Shown here in pieces: positions 30,541 through 39,023 of a stretch of 64,000 nt of DNA. The DNA lies in assembly GCF_029625335.1 (NCBI RefSeq), contig NZ_CP121111.1, positions 1,488,001 through 1,552,000 on the forward strand. Reading direction: 5' to 3'. The stretch comes from Flavobacterium nitratireducens (GTDB lineage: Bacteria > Bacteroidota > Bacteroidia > Flavobacteriales > Flavobacteriaceae). The position numbers and the translations under genes are program-made. The notes under the pieces are model-generated. The model was not told the origin of the DNA. It ran no database searches and was given only the letters and a program-made list of their open reading frames with translations. Every line of letters starts with the position of its first letter. Within the stretch, counting starts at the first letter, position 1.

Positions 30541-31286
30541 TGGATCAAATAAATGTTCTCATCATAGAAGACACCCCAGCTCAAAGCGATGCTTTATCTA
30601 AAGTATTAGTAGCTAACAATTATAATGTGATAGGCATTGCCCCTACTTACACTGAAGCTTTAGATTTATTTTATAAAAACACTATTGATATCATTATAAT
30701 TGATGTGTTTCTGGATGGCAAACCAGAAGGGATAACCTTTGCAGAAACCATTAATATCATTCCAAATGCGGCTAAACCTTTTGTTTTTTTAACCAGTTCA
30801 CAAGACCGCCAAATTTTTGAAAGAGCTAAATTAACCAAACCATTTAGTTTCTTAATGAAGCCTTTCAATGAACTTGAAATCCTATATGCAATAGAAATGG
30901 CTGTTGAAAAATTCTATGCCCAACCTAATATTTTTTTGAGTGAAGAACAAGACACTGTAATTAGCCAAGAATATCTCTTTATAAAAAAGAAAAAATCATT
31001 AAAAAAAGTGGCTCTAACCGATATCTTATATATCGAGGTCGAAAATCGCTATTGCAATATTATTACCGAAAAAGAAAAATTTGTAATTCAGATTTCTCTA
31101 ACTAAAATATTAGAACTACTAGACAAAAACAAATTTATCCAAACCCACCGAAATTTCATTATCAATATCGATAAAATAGAAGAAATTATACTAGCCGATA
31201 ATCTTATTATAGTAAAAGGAAATCATAAAATAAATTTGAGTGACACCTACAAAGATTTCTTGAAAAAGATGAATATCATATCTTAA
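30540..31286 (+). CDS. LytTR-family response regulator
   Basis: A 248-aa regulator. The receiver domain (1-125) has acidic residues Glu10/Asp11, the phospho-acceptor Asp55 (IIIIDVFLDG), and the conserved Thr and Lys (FLTSSQ, FLMKPFNE). The C-terminal LytTR DNA-binding domain (about 150-245) includes LTDILYIEVENRYCNIIT and FIQTHRNFIINIDKIEEI. Its ATG shares one base with the kinase stop codon (TAATG), so the two form a translationally coupled pair. The target genes are not evident here. Confidence 0.92.
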   Translation: MDQINVLIIEDTPAQSDALSKVLVANNYNVIGIAPTYTEALDLFYKNTIDIIIIDVFLDGKPEGITFAETINIIPNAAKPFVFLTSSQDRQIFERAKLTKPFSFLMKPFNELEILYAIEMAVEKFYAQPNIFLSEEQDTVISQEYLFIKKKKSLKKVALTDILYIEVENRYCNIITEKEKFVIQISLTKILELLDKNKFIQTHRNFIINIDKIEEIILADNLIIVKGNHKINLSDTYKDFLKKMNIIS

Positions 31287-31398
31287 AAAAAACAACTACT
31301 CATAAAAGTCAATTTATGACATAAAAATACCCACTCATAACAATTTTTAAAATTCAGGTATTCAATTCAATTAGTTTTATCAAAAATAAAACGTCAAG

Positions 31399-31632
31399 AT
31401 GAAAAAAATACTCCAATTACTGAATAGAAAATTAAAAAATAATCCTTGGGTAGGAATCTTTTTTTCTTTAACCATAATCATCCTTTGCTTGTTCTTAATG
31501 CTAAATGACATGGGAGATTATGATAAAATAAAATTCATTTATATTTTAGGCCTATTGATACTAATTAAATTCGCAAAAAATCTAATTGACAAAATAATCA
31601 ACACGGATGACGAAGATAACCTATACAACTAA
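31399..31632 (+). CDS. Small two-helix membrane protein
   Basis: A 77-aa protein with two hydrophobic segments (about 16-35, WVGIFFSLTIIILCLFLML, and 46-60, FIYILGLLILIKF) and an acidic tail (INTDDEDNLYN). The family is not recognised. It follows the LytTR regulator by 112 bases on the same strand and may be a downstream target or simply adjacent. The following 31633-31836 stretch holds the rpoD upstream region with no other gene. Confidence 0.6.
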   Translation: MKKILQLLNRKLKNNPWVGIFFSLTIIILCLFLMLNDMGDYDKIKFIYILGLLILIKFAKNLIDKIINTDDEDNLYN

Positions 31633-31836
31633 TTTTAAAGAAAAACTATAGCTCCTGATAGTAAACGTTTGAAAACAAGGAATTAAAACTGTACTATTAT
31701 GGCTATAGGATTTTCATTTAATTATTTTAGGACCAATATTTCATTTTTTTAAAAATTTTAATGTAATTTTTGTAACATATTCACAACTCCATGCGTATAA
31801 GTATTTGTACACATTAAAATTTGAGGAGACAATAAC

Positions 31837-32700
31837 ATGAGACAACTTAAAATTACCAAGCAGGTTACTAATCGTGAAACCGCATCATTAGACAAATATT
31901 TACAAGAAATAGGTAAAGTTGATCTTATTACTGCTGACGAAGAAGTAGAATTAGCGCAACGAATCAAAGCTGGAGATCAAAGAGCTCTTGAAAAATTAAC
32001 TAAAGCGAATTTACGTTTCGTGGTTTCAGTAGCCAAACAATACCAAAACCAAGGTTTAACACTTCCAGATTTGATTAATGAAGGAAATTTAGGTTTGATT
32101 AAAGCGGCTCAACGTTTTGACGAAACTCGTGGTTTTAAATTCATTTCTTATGCTGTATGGTGGATTCGTCAATCTATCTTACAAGCATTAGCAGAACAAT
32201 CTCGTATCGTACGTTTACCTTTAAATAAAATTGGATCTATCAATAAAATCAACAAGATGTATGCATTATTAGAACAATCTAATGAGCGTCCGCCTTCTGC
32301 TGAAGAAATTGCAAAAGAACTGGATATGACTGTAAATGACGTAAAAGAGTCTATGAAAAACTCCGGCCGTCACTTATCAATGGATGCACCTCTTGTTGAA
32401 GGAGAAGATTCTAACCTTTATGATGTATTGCGCTCTGGTGAATCTCCAAATCCTGATAGAGAATTAATCCACGAATCTTTACGTACTGAAATCGAGCGTT
32501 CATTAGAAACCTTAACACCTCGTGAGGCAGATGTAGTTCGTTTATACTTTGGACTTGGTGATCAACACCCAATGACTTTAGAAGAAATTGGCGAAACTTT
32601 TGACCTAACACGCGAACGTGTACGCCAAATTAAAGAAAAAGCTATCCGCAGATTAAAACACACTTCTAGAAGTAAAATCTTAAAAACATACTTAGGTTAA
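31837..32700 (+). CDS. rpoD: Primary sigma factor RpoD/SigA, Bacteroidota type
   Basis: A 287-aa housekeeping sigma-70 factor without the long N-terminal region 1.1, as usual in Bacteroidota. Region 1.2 ([20 protein letters not shown]), region 2 ([40 protein letters not shown]), region 3 and region 4 ([20 protein letters not shown]) are all present. This protein type recognises the TTG/TAnnTTTG promoters found through the window. Confidence 0.97.
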   Translation: MRQLKITKQVTNRETASLDKYLQEIGKVDLITADEEVELAQRIKAGDQRALEKLTKANLRFVVSVAKQYQNQGLTLPDLINEGNLGLIKAAQRFDETRGFKFISYAVWWIRQSILQALAEQSRIVRLPLNKIGSINKINKMYALLEQSNERPPSAEEIAKELDMTVNDVKESMKNSGRHLSMDAPLVEGEDSNLYDVLRSGESPNPDRELIHESLRTEIERSLETLTPREADVVRLYFGLGDQHPMTLEEIGETFDLTRERVRQIKEKAIRRLKHTSRSKILKTYLG

Positions 32701-32714
32701 TCCTTTTAAACACC

Positions 32715-32744
32715 AAAAACTCCGATAAAAACCGGAGTTTTTTT
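32715..32744 (+). terminator. Terminator of rpoD
   Basis: AAAAACTCCG pairs with CGGAGTTTTT around ATAAAAAC, with a T-rich end. Confidence 0.85.
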
Positions 32745-32797
32745 ATACAATCCAACAAAGCCAATCAAATGGTTCTATAAAAAGAAATTTGATTTTG

Positions 32798-32805
32798 TAC
32801 CTTTG
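32798..32805 (+). promoter_or_regulatory. Candidate -7 box of rpe
   Basis: TACCTTTG, an exact TAnnTTTG match, 27 bases before the rpe ATG. No clear -33 TTG was seen. Confidence 0.5.
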
Positions 32806-32832
32806 CAAAAAAACAAACACAACACAACTAAA

Positions 32833-33495
32833 ATGAAAAACACACTTATTGCTCCATCAGTATTAGCCGCTGATTTTGCTAATCTACAACGCGATATCGA
32901 AATGATTAATGCTAGTGAGGCTGACTGGTTTCACATTGACATCATGGACGGCGTTTTTGTTCCAAATATTTCTTTTGGAATGCCTGTTTTAGAAGCCATT
33001 AAAAGACATGCTACAAAAACTATCGACGTTCACCTGATGATTGTAGAACCAGACAAATACATCTCAACTTTTAAAAAACTGGGAGCTGATATTCTTACGG
33101 TTCACATTGAAGCCTGTCCACATTTACACCGAACTATTCAGGCTATCAAAGCAGAAGGTATGAAAGCCGGAGTTTCATTAAATCCGCACACCAGCGTTGA
33201 CTTACTGGAAGATGTGATTAACGATATCGACATGGTTTTGATTATGAGTGTGAATCCTGGTTTTGGAGGACAATCATTCATTGAAAATACTTATGCAAAA
33301 GTTCAAAAACTAAAAGCGTTGATTGATAAAAAAGGAGCTTCCACAATTATCGAAATTGACGGTGGAGTTACTAACAAAAATGCTGCTAAATTAGTAGAAG
33401 CCGGAGCTGATGTTCTGGTGGCCGGAAGTTATGTTTTTGGCGCTGCTGATCCAATTGCCACTGTAGCTGATTTAAAGAAAATCACTAAAATATAA
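32833..33495 (+). CDS. rpe: Ribulose-phosphate 3-epimerase
   Basis: Interconverts ribulose-5-phosphate and xylulose-5-phosphate in the pentose phosphate pathway. From the ATG at 32833 it has 220 aa, the normal length for this TIM barrel. IAPSVLAADFANL, FHIDIMDGVFVPNISFG, VHLMIVEPD, MSVNPGFGGQSFI and IEIDGGVTNKNA carry the metal His/Asp residues and the phosphate-binding loops. The longer frame from 32803 overlaps the -7 box and was rejected. Confidence 0.96.
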   Translation: MKNTLIAPSVLAADFANLQRDIEMINASEADWFHIDIMDGVFVPNISFGMPVLEAIKRHATKTIDVHLMIVEPDKYISTFKKLGADILTVHIEACPHLHRTIQAIKAEGMKAGVSLNPHTSVDLLEDVINDIDMVLIMSVNPGFGGQSFIENTYAKVQKLKALIDKKGASTIIEIDGGVTNKNAAKLVEAGADVLVAGSYVFGAADPIATVADLKKITKI

Positions 33496-33520
33496 AACAT
33501 ATATTTCAAGTTATAAATCT

Positions 33521-33562
33521 AAAAACACCCTGAAAGTAATATTCTTTCAGGGTGTTTTTTTT
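33521..33562. terminator. Bidirectional terminator between rpe and the MtfA-like pseudogene
   Basis: A 14-bp stem, AACACCCTGAAAG against CTTTCAGGGTGTT, with an A run on one side and a T8 run on the other. Its right edge touches the final stop codon of the minus-strand pseudogene, so it can serve both. Confidence 0.88.
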
Positions 33563-34379
33563 AAGCAAAATATTCCTCTTTTATATTTATCATTTCAGCC
33601 ACAATAGTAAAAAGTTCGGGATGTTCTTCCTTAAATCGCAAAGGAGTTTCAAAAAAATGCTCTAAAACAACAGCAATAAATGAAGCTTGATTTGTATATG
33701 CTTAAATCCGAAAATAATTAGATTCAACAAGTCCTTTCAACACATCAGGTCTTTTTAGATAATCAATAATTTTATCATAAGAATCGGAAAAAACAACACT
33801 ACTCTGATCTCTTCCTTTTAGACCATGAAAATAGAGTGCGTGAGAAAACTCATGTAATCCTAGATTTAAATTGTCATTCTCACATTTCAAACCTTCCTCA
33901 AAATCCTTCCAGGAAAACACCAGTGCTTTTAAGGCAGGATTGAATTCTCCTTTATGATATTGCTTAGTTATTACCGAATAATAACTTTCGCAATAAATAA
34001 TAATTTTATCAAAGTTATTAATTCGATAATGACGCATTCCAAAAGTCAACATGACATAAGTAGCCGCCAAGAGTAATTTCACTTCCTCTGTCACCTCAAA
34101 TCCTCCTTGACCGATAAATTAATATTTAGCAATAAATGAAGCTACACGATGATTGAAGTTATTCTTTTTTTTAGAAGGCAGCTTTTTATAAAAAGAAAAA
34201 TTACTTTCCAAAAAACTACTTTGGTCAGCATTTAGTTTTCGTACACGAAAATAATAATGAATATACAGCGGTTTATTAAAAAACACCACATAAGTAGGTT
34301 CAATAATAAATTTAAAAACAAAAATAACTAACAAAGCTACTAACAATAACATTGTTAGAGCCTGAAAAACAGCAGCCAT
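33561..34379 (-). pseudogene. MtfA-like zinc peptidase gene with two in-frame TAA codons
   Basis: Reading one frame from 34379 to 33561 gives a full M90/MtfA-like protein of about 270 residues: an N-terminal membrane segment (LTMLLLVALLVIFVFKFII), then FIGQGGFEVTEEVKLLLAAT, the zinc motif HEFSH (LGLHEFSHALYF), and YTNQASFIAVVLEHFFETPL. Two TAA codons interrupt it, at 34119-34121 (after FIAKY) and 33702-33704 (after NYFRI), with no frameshift between. Active homologues are cytosolic or membrane-bound metallopeptidases. The gene is probably inactive, although the coding signal is otherwise well preserved. Confidence 0.82.
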
Positions 34380-34471
34380 AAGTTAAGCTTTACAGATTGG
34401 GTTTATAAATTTATCTTTTTAAAAATAAAAAAGCAACAAAAAGAGGATCTTTCCTTTTGTTGCTAAAAATG

Positions 34472-34545
34472 TGACCGCGGAGGGGTTCGAACCCCCAACC
34501 CTCAGAGCCGAAATCTGATATTCTATCCAGTTGAACTACGCAGCC
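34472..34545 (-). tRNA. tRNA-Arg (anticodon TCG)
   Basis: A 74-nt cloverleaf on the minus strand. The acceptor GGCTGCG pairs with CGCGGTC (two G-U pairs), discriminator A. The D-arm is GTTC...GAAT, the anticodon arm is TCAGA-TTTCGGC-TCTGA with anticodon TCG, and the T-arm is GGGGG-TTCGAAC-CCCTC. CCA is not encoded. Its 5' end is one base after the GIY-YIG stop codon. Its first 36 bases are repeated at 34801-34857 upstream. Confidence 0.93.
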
Positions 34546-34546
34546 A

Positions 34547-34792
34547 TTATTTTATTAATTTTTCTTTTAAAAACTCTCTTCCACTTCCTGTCTTCAAATA
34601 TTTTTCACGAAGAACAGCTTCTTCTCTTGTATCAAATTCTTCAAAATAAACTAATCTCCACGGCTTATATCCTTTAGTAGATTTAGTTTTACCTGAATTA
34701 TGTTCTATTATCCTTTTATCAATATCAGACGTATGCCCTTTATATAGCCTACCATCAACTTCACTTTCTAAAACATATACAAAATACCCCAT
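34547..34792 (-). CDS. Small GIY-YIG family nuclease inserted beside tRNA-Arg
   Basis: An 81-aa single-domain GIY-YIG protein. The first motif is FVYVLES (residues 4-10) and the second is LYKGHTSD (YKG at 17-19). They are followed by Arg27 (DIDKRIIEHNSG) and a Glu/Lys region TREEAVLREKYLKTGSGREF holding the likely catalytic Glu58 and the DNA-binding SGREF motif. Such short proteins resemble homing-endonuclease cores without a separate DNA-binding domain. The ORF lies exactly between a broken 5' half of tRNA-Arg and the intact tRNA, and ends one base before it. Both features suggest an element that targets this tRNA gene. Nuclease activity is inferred from the motifs. Confidence 0.88.
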   Translation of the reverse strand: MGYFVYVLESEVDGRLYKGHTSDIDKRIIEHNSGKTKSTKGYKPWRLVYFEEFDTREEAVLREKYLKTGSGREFLKEKLIK

Positions 34793-34800
34793 TTATTGTT

Positions 34801-34857
34801 GAAATCTGATATTCCCTGCCTGTCGGCAGACAGGTATCCAGTTGAACTATGCAGCCA
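34801..34857 (-). pseudogene. Partial second copy of the tRNA-Arg 5' half
   Basis: The minus strand repeats the first 36 bases of the tRNA plus one flanking base, with one substitution (G to A at tRNA position 7) and a 20-bp palindrome inserted in the D-loop region. Similarity ends exactly after TTTC inside the anticodon loop, where the GIY-YIG leader begins. It cannot form a tRNA. Confidence 0.9.
34815..34834. repeat. 20-bp palindromic insertion
   Basis: CCTGCCTGTCGGCAGACAGG interrupts the partial tRNA copy between TATTC and TATCC. It is 16/20 self-complementary, with the mismatches forming G-U pairs as RNA. It resembles short palindromic repeats I recall as dispersed in Bacteroidota genomes. 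Confidence 0.8.
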
Positions 34858-34864
34858 TAATATA

Positions 34865-34912
34865 AAATTCCAATTTTTTAAATTCCAAATCCCAAGATTA
34901 AAATTGGAATTT
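34865..34912. repeat. 13-bp inverted repeat downstream of yqeY
   Basis: AAATTCCAATTTT (34865-34877) is the exact reverse complement of 34900-34912. Similar AATTGGAATTT units occur at 13921-13965. It may act as a weak terminator for yqeY. Confidence 0.5.
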
Positions 34913-34944
34913 GGCATTTCCTTTTTGGAATTTCTATTTTAGTT

Positions 34945-35394
34945 TTACACTAATAATTTTTTCACAATAGTAGAAACTGTTTTTCCTTCAGCAGCTCCTC
35001 CTAATTGTGATGTAGCTAAGCCCATTACTTTACCCATAGAAGCAATCCCTGAAGCTCCAGTTTCAGCGATAATTTTTGCGATTACTGCTTCTATTTCTGC
35101 CTCACTTAATTGCGCAGGCAAAAACTTTTCGATTACAGCAACCTGAGCCAATTCTGGTTCGGCTAAATCAGGACGATTTTGCTCTGTATAAATTCTAGCA
35201 CTTTCTTTACGAGTTTTAACCAAACGTTGTAATAATTTGATTTCTTCCTCTTCTGAAATTTCTTCTTTAGAACCTGAGGCGGTTTGCGCTAAAAGTAATT
35301 CCGATTTTATTGCTCGTAAAGCTTCTAAAGCAACAGTATCTTTTGCTTTCATGGCTGTTTTCATTTCATCCATGATTTTTGATGATAAACTCAT
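34945..35394 (-). CDS. GatB/YqeY domain protein
   Basis: A 149-aa helical protein of the YqeY family, related to the tail domain of the tRNA amidotransferase GatB. Motifs are MDEMKTAMKAKDTVALEALR, LLQRLVKTRKESARIY, and the C-terminal MGKVMGLATSQLGGAAEGKTVS. Its specific role is not established. It is the last intact gene after ftsZ on the minus strand, 181 bases away and separated by a terminator. Confidence 0.9.
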   Translation of the reverse strand: MSLSSKIMDEMKTAMKAKDTVALEALRAIKSELLLAQTASGSKEEISEEEEIKLLQRLVKTRKESARIYTEQNRPDLAEPELAQVAVIEKFLPAQLSEAEIEAVIAKIIAETGASGIASMGKVMGLATSQLGGAAEGKTVSTIVKKLLV

Positions 35395-35513
35395 TTGTAT
35401 GTTTTTTAAGTAAGCAAACTTGCTTAGTTAGACTTTTAATTGATAGTGGTGAATCAAACTAAAAAAATGCTCATTACAAGCATAGGTTTTTGTTAATAAC
35501 ACTGCGCGAAGTT

Positions 35514-35560
35514 AAAAAAAATAACCCGAAAATTAAATGCAATCTTCGGGTTATTGTTTT
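35514..35560 (-). terminator. Terminator at the end of the dcw cluster
   Basis: ATAACCCGAA and TTCGGGTTAT form a 10-bp stem across a 14-base loop, flanked by A and T runs on both sides. It lies just after the ftsZ stop. Confidence 0.85.
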
Positions 35561-35574
35561 TGAAATTAATTTAA

Positions 35575-37563
35575 CTAATCTACATTATCATGCAAATAAG
35601 AATTGTTAGAACGCAATTGTAAGTCATTATTACTATCTGTTCCAACAGAAATTCTTGAGTTGGCATTATTTGTTTGATTATTAGAAATATCGATACCTAA
35701 TCTTTTATAAGCTGGCTCTTTTTCGTATTCATCAATTTTTGATACGTTGTTATGAAACTTATAATTAAATTCTTTTAATTTTTTTCGTCTCTCATCGGCT
35801 CTTAAACGCAACGTTTCTTCGATTGTCATTTCAATAGGAGAAATATCTTCATTTCTTGTGAAATCTTCTGGAGCCGACTCAATTTTCTTCATTGTAATAT
35901 TCAATTCCTCTGGAATTACTTCTTCTACAACTTTTGCTGCAGGTTTAGAAGACAACAATTCGTTTTCAGCGTCCATGTATTCTTCTAGAGAATATTTGAT
36001 AACCCCATTATCAGACAACTCAGTTACAGGAACAAATTGAACCGCTTGATTCACTTTTATCTCCTTAGTTTCATTTGTCAATTCAAATATAATTTTCTCT
36101 TCTTTAGCTGCAACTGGCTCAGACTTTACTGGTTCTGGTTTAACCGGTTCTGATTTGTAAAGTGGCAATTCAAATGAAAAAGAGGTTTGTTCTTGTTTTT
36201 CAACAACTTTTGGTTGTTCAACAACAGCTTTAACTTCTTCTACTTTTGGTGCAGAAAAAGTAAATTCCTCTTCTTTTATTGGTGAAACGATTTCAAAAGT
36301 AACATCTATATTTTTAATAAATTCAGACATTGCCATCAATTCCTCATTCCCTGGAACAGGTACTGGCTGCTCAACAACTTGTGGTGCCACAGCTATTACC
36401 TCCTCTTCTTCATCGATTAATTCAAAAACCACTCTTTCTTCTGGAGCGCTTACTGGCTTATCAATGTTTAAGTCAAAACTCGCTACTGGAGTATTACTTA
36501 GATTATGAACAATTTTTTGTTCATCTTCTAAGGTATGAATGATTTTTTTAGGTTCTGTATTTACAATTCCGCTTTGTTGTTCAATATCAAATCCTGTTGC
36601 AATAATAGTCACTGCAACGGCATCTCCTAATGATTCATCTTCACCAACCCCCATGATGATATTAGCATTATAACCAGCTTCACTTTGAATATGGTCATTA
36701 ATTTCACCAATCTCATCTAAAGTAATTTCATTAGAACCAGAAACGATGAGCAACAATACGTTTTTGGCACCAGTAATTTTATTATCATTCAATAAAGGAG
36801 AGTCTAATGCAGCGATAATAGCTTCTTTCGCTCTGTTTTCTCCTGATGCAACAGAAGATCCCATAATTGCTGTTCCGCTATTTGCTAATACCGTTTTAGC
36901 ATCACGTAAATCGATATTTTGAGTGTAGTGATGTGTAATAACTTCAGCAATCCCTCTAGAGGCTGTAGCTAATACTTCATCCGCTTTTGAGAATCCGGCT
37001 TTGAAACCAAGATTACCGTAAACTTCTCTTAACTTATTATTATTAATTACAATAAGAGAATCTACTTGTTTACGTAATTTTTCAATACCAATAAGTGCTT
37101 GTTCTTGACGAACCTTACCTTCGAAAGTAAATGGTAAAGTAACAATACCAACAGTTAAGATTTCTCTTTCTTTAGCCAGCTGAGCAATTACAGGCGCAGC
37201 ACCAGTTCCAGTACCTCCACCCATTCCGGCAGTAATAAACACCATTTTAGTATTGCGATCTAACATTTTTTCAATATCAGCGATACTTTCAATAGCCGAC
37301 TGTTGTCCTACATCTGGATTTGCTCCAGCACCTAAACCTTCAGTTAAGTTAACACCTAATTGAATTTTGTTAGGAACAGCACTATTTTGTAATGCTTGTG
37401 AATCTGTATTACAAACAATGAAATCTACCCCTTTGATTCCTTGTTTAAACATGTGATTGATCGCGTTGCTTCCGCCCCCACCAACACCGATTACTTTTAT
37501 AACATTTGATTGATTTTTAGGTAAATCAAATGAAATACTTCCAAATTCTGAGTTGCTCGTCAT
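35575..37563 (-). CDS. ftsZ: Cell division protein FtsZ with long C-terminal extension
   Basis: Tubulin-like GTPase that forms the Z-ring. The N-terminal GTPase core (about 1-330) has GVGGGGSNAINHM, the GTP signature GMGGGTGTGAAPVIA (about 115), and the T7 loop region. The 662 aa far exceed the 380 of E. coli FtsZ because of an acidic linker (about 340-580) rich in Val/Pro/Glu repeats (SEPVKPEPVKSEPV), typical of flavobacteria. A conserved C-terminal segment RADERRKKLKEFNYKF follows. It is the last gene of the division cluster. Confidence 0.96.
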   Translation of the reverse strand: MTSNSEFGSISFDLPKNQSNVIKVIGVGGGGSNAINHMFKQGIKGVDFIVCNTDSQALQNSAVPNKIQLGVNLTEGLGAGANPDVGQQSAIESIADIEKMLDRNTKMVFITAGMGGGTGTGAAPVIAQLAKEREILTVGIVTLPFTFEGKVRQEQALIGIEKLRKQVDSLIVINNNKLREVYGNLGFKAGFSKADEVLATASRGIAEVITHHYTQNIDLRDAKTVLANSGTAIMGSSVASGENRAKEAIIAALDSPLLNDNKITGAKNVLLLIVSGSNEITLDEIGEINDHIQSEAGYNANIIMGVGEDESLGDAVAVTIIATGFDIEQQSGIVNTEPKKIIHTLEDEQKIVHNLSNTPVASFDLNIDKPVSAPEERVVFELIDEEEEVIAVAPQVVEQPVPVPGNEELMAMSEFIKNIDVTFEIVSPIKEEEFTFSAPKVEEVKAVVEQPKVVEKQEQTSFSFELPLYKSEPVKPEPVKSEPVAAKEEKIIFELTNETKEIKVNQAVQFVPVTELSDNGVIKYSLEEYMDAENELLSSKPAAKVVEEVIPEELNITMKKIESAPEDFTRNEDISPIEMTIEETLRLRADERRKKLKEFNYKFHNNVSKIDEYEKEPAYKRLGIDISNNQTNNANSRISVGTDSNNDLQLRSNNSYLHDNVD

Positions 37564-37616
37564 ATTATTTGGTATTTGATATTAATATATTTTGTATTCC
37601 TTTATTTTATTTTTTG

Positions 37617-39017
37617 TTACTCTGCGTTATCTAAAAAATCTTTAATCTTGTCTACATAGCGGTCAAAAAACGATCGCTTAATCTTATCCCCTGTAGATTC
37701 TTCTTTTTTAGAATAACTTTGTGTTTGCACTGGTGCTTGAGTTTGTACCTCCTCAACCTCTTGCTGTTGATAAAGCTCCACAGGCTCGACAACTGCTTCA
37801 CGATAAAAAACAGTTCTTTGAGGAACTACTTCTTCTTTTCTAACTGCACTTTGCGTATTATTAGCGATGCTGTTCATTACTAATCCAACAGCCGTAGCAT
37901 ATAAAGGACTCGAAAACTCTTCATCTGAATTCCCTGCTAGATGTTCATTAGGATACCCAATTCTAGTGTCCATCCCTGTAATGTACTCTACTAATTGTTT
38001 GATATGCTTTAGTTGAGCTCCTCCACCTGTAAGTACAATTCCTGCTATTAGTTTTTTTCTAGGATCTTCGTGTCCGTAAGCCTTAATTTCAGTAAAAACT
38101 TGTTCTATAATTTCGACTACACGAGCATGAATAATTTTAGATAAGTTCTTTAACGAAATTTCTTTTGGCTCTCTTCCTCTTAAACCTGGTATAGAAACGA
38201 TTTCATTGTCTCTATTTTCACCTGGCCAAGCCGAACCGAATTTTACTTTTAATAATTCAGCTTGTTTTTCTATTATTGAGCAACCTTCTTTAATATCATC
38301 TGTAATTACATTTCCTCCAAAAGGAATTACAGCTGTATGACGAATAATTCCATCTTTAAAAATAGCCAAGTCAGTTGTTCCACCACCAATATCAATCAAA
38401 GCAACTCCTGCTTCTTTCTCCTCCTGACTCAAAACCGCATCTGATGACGCTAAAGGCTCTAATGTTAATCCAGACAATTCTATTCCTGAACTCTGAATGC
38501 AACGACCTACATTACGTATCGAAGATGCCTGACCTACTACCACATGGAAACTAGATTCTAATCGACCTCCATACATCCCAATAGGCTCTTTTATTTCAGA
38601 TTGTCCGTCTATTTTAAATTCTTGTGGCAATACGTGAATAATTTCTTCCCCTGGCAACATTGCCAATTTATTTACCTGATCAATCAATAATTGAATATCA
38701 TCACCACCTATTACTTCTTCTGGATTCGTTCTGCTTATATAATCCGTATGCTGAATACTACGAATATGCTGACCCGCAATTCCTACTACAACATCTTTAA
38801 TTTTATAACCTGAATTTGTTTCTGCTTCATTAATTGCTTGCTGAATAGATTGAATGGTTTGTGTTATGTTATTCACCACTCCTCTAGCCACACCTAAACT
38901 TTTGGATTTTCCAACTCCCAAAATTTCTAACTTACCATACTCATTTTTTTTGCCAATCATGGCAACGATTTTGGTTGTCCCTATATCTAGACCTACTGCA
39001 ATATTCTCTTTTTCCAT
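37617..39017 (-). CDS. ftsA: Cell division protein FtsA
   Basis: A 466-aa actin-like protein that tethers FtsZ to the membrane. The phosphate-binding loops are VGLDIGTTKIVAMIG (residues 8-22) and LIDIGGGTTDLAIFK, and the adenosine motif is GIVLTGGGAQLKH. The C-terminal SFFDRYVDKIKDFLDN is the amphipathic membrane-targeting helix. It lies between ftsQ and ftsZ, as in nearly all dcw clusters. Confidence 0.96.
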   Translation of the reverse strand: MEKENIAVGLDIGTTKIVAMIGKKNEYGKLEILGVGKSKSLGVARGVVNNITQTIQSIQQAINEAETNSGYKIKDVVVGIAGQHIRSIQHTDYISRTNPEEVIGGDDIQLLIDQVNKLAMLPGEEIIHVLPQEFKIDGQSEIKEPIGMYGGRLESSFHVVVGQASSIRNVGRCIQSSGIELSGLTLEPLASSDAVLSQEEKEAGVALIDIGGGTTDLAIFKDGIIRHTAVIPFGGNVITDDIKEGCSIIEKQAELLKVKFGSAWPGENRDNEIVSIPGLRGREPKEISLKNLSKIIHARVVEIIEQVFTEIKAYGHEDPRKKLIAGIVLTGGGAQLKHIKQLVEYITGMDTRIGYPNEHLAGNSDEEFSSPLYATAVGLVMNSIANNTQSAVRKEEVVPQRTVFYREAVVEPVELYQQQEVEEVQTQAPVQTQSYSKKEESTGDKIKRSFFDRYVDKIKDFLDNAE

Positions 39018-39023
39018 TTTCTA

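Noticed and set aside
34865..34912. Insertion-sequence ends around yqeY
   Set aside because: The 13-bp inverted repeat is local and has no transposase or partner; similar motifs are common between genes here.
35858..36542. Plus-strand frames over the FtsZ C-terminal region
   Set aside because: They lie antisense to the repetitive acidic FtsZ linker, which explains their open frames.
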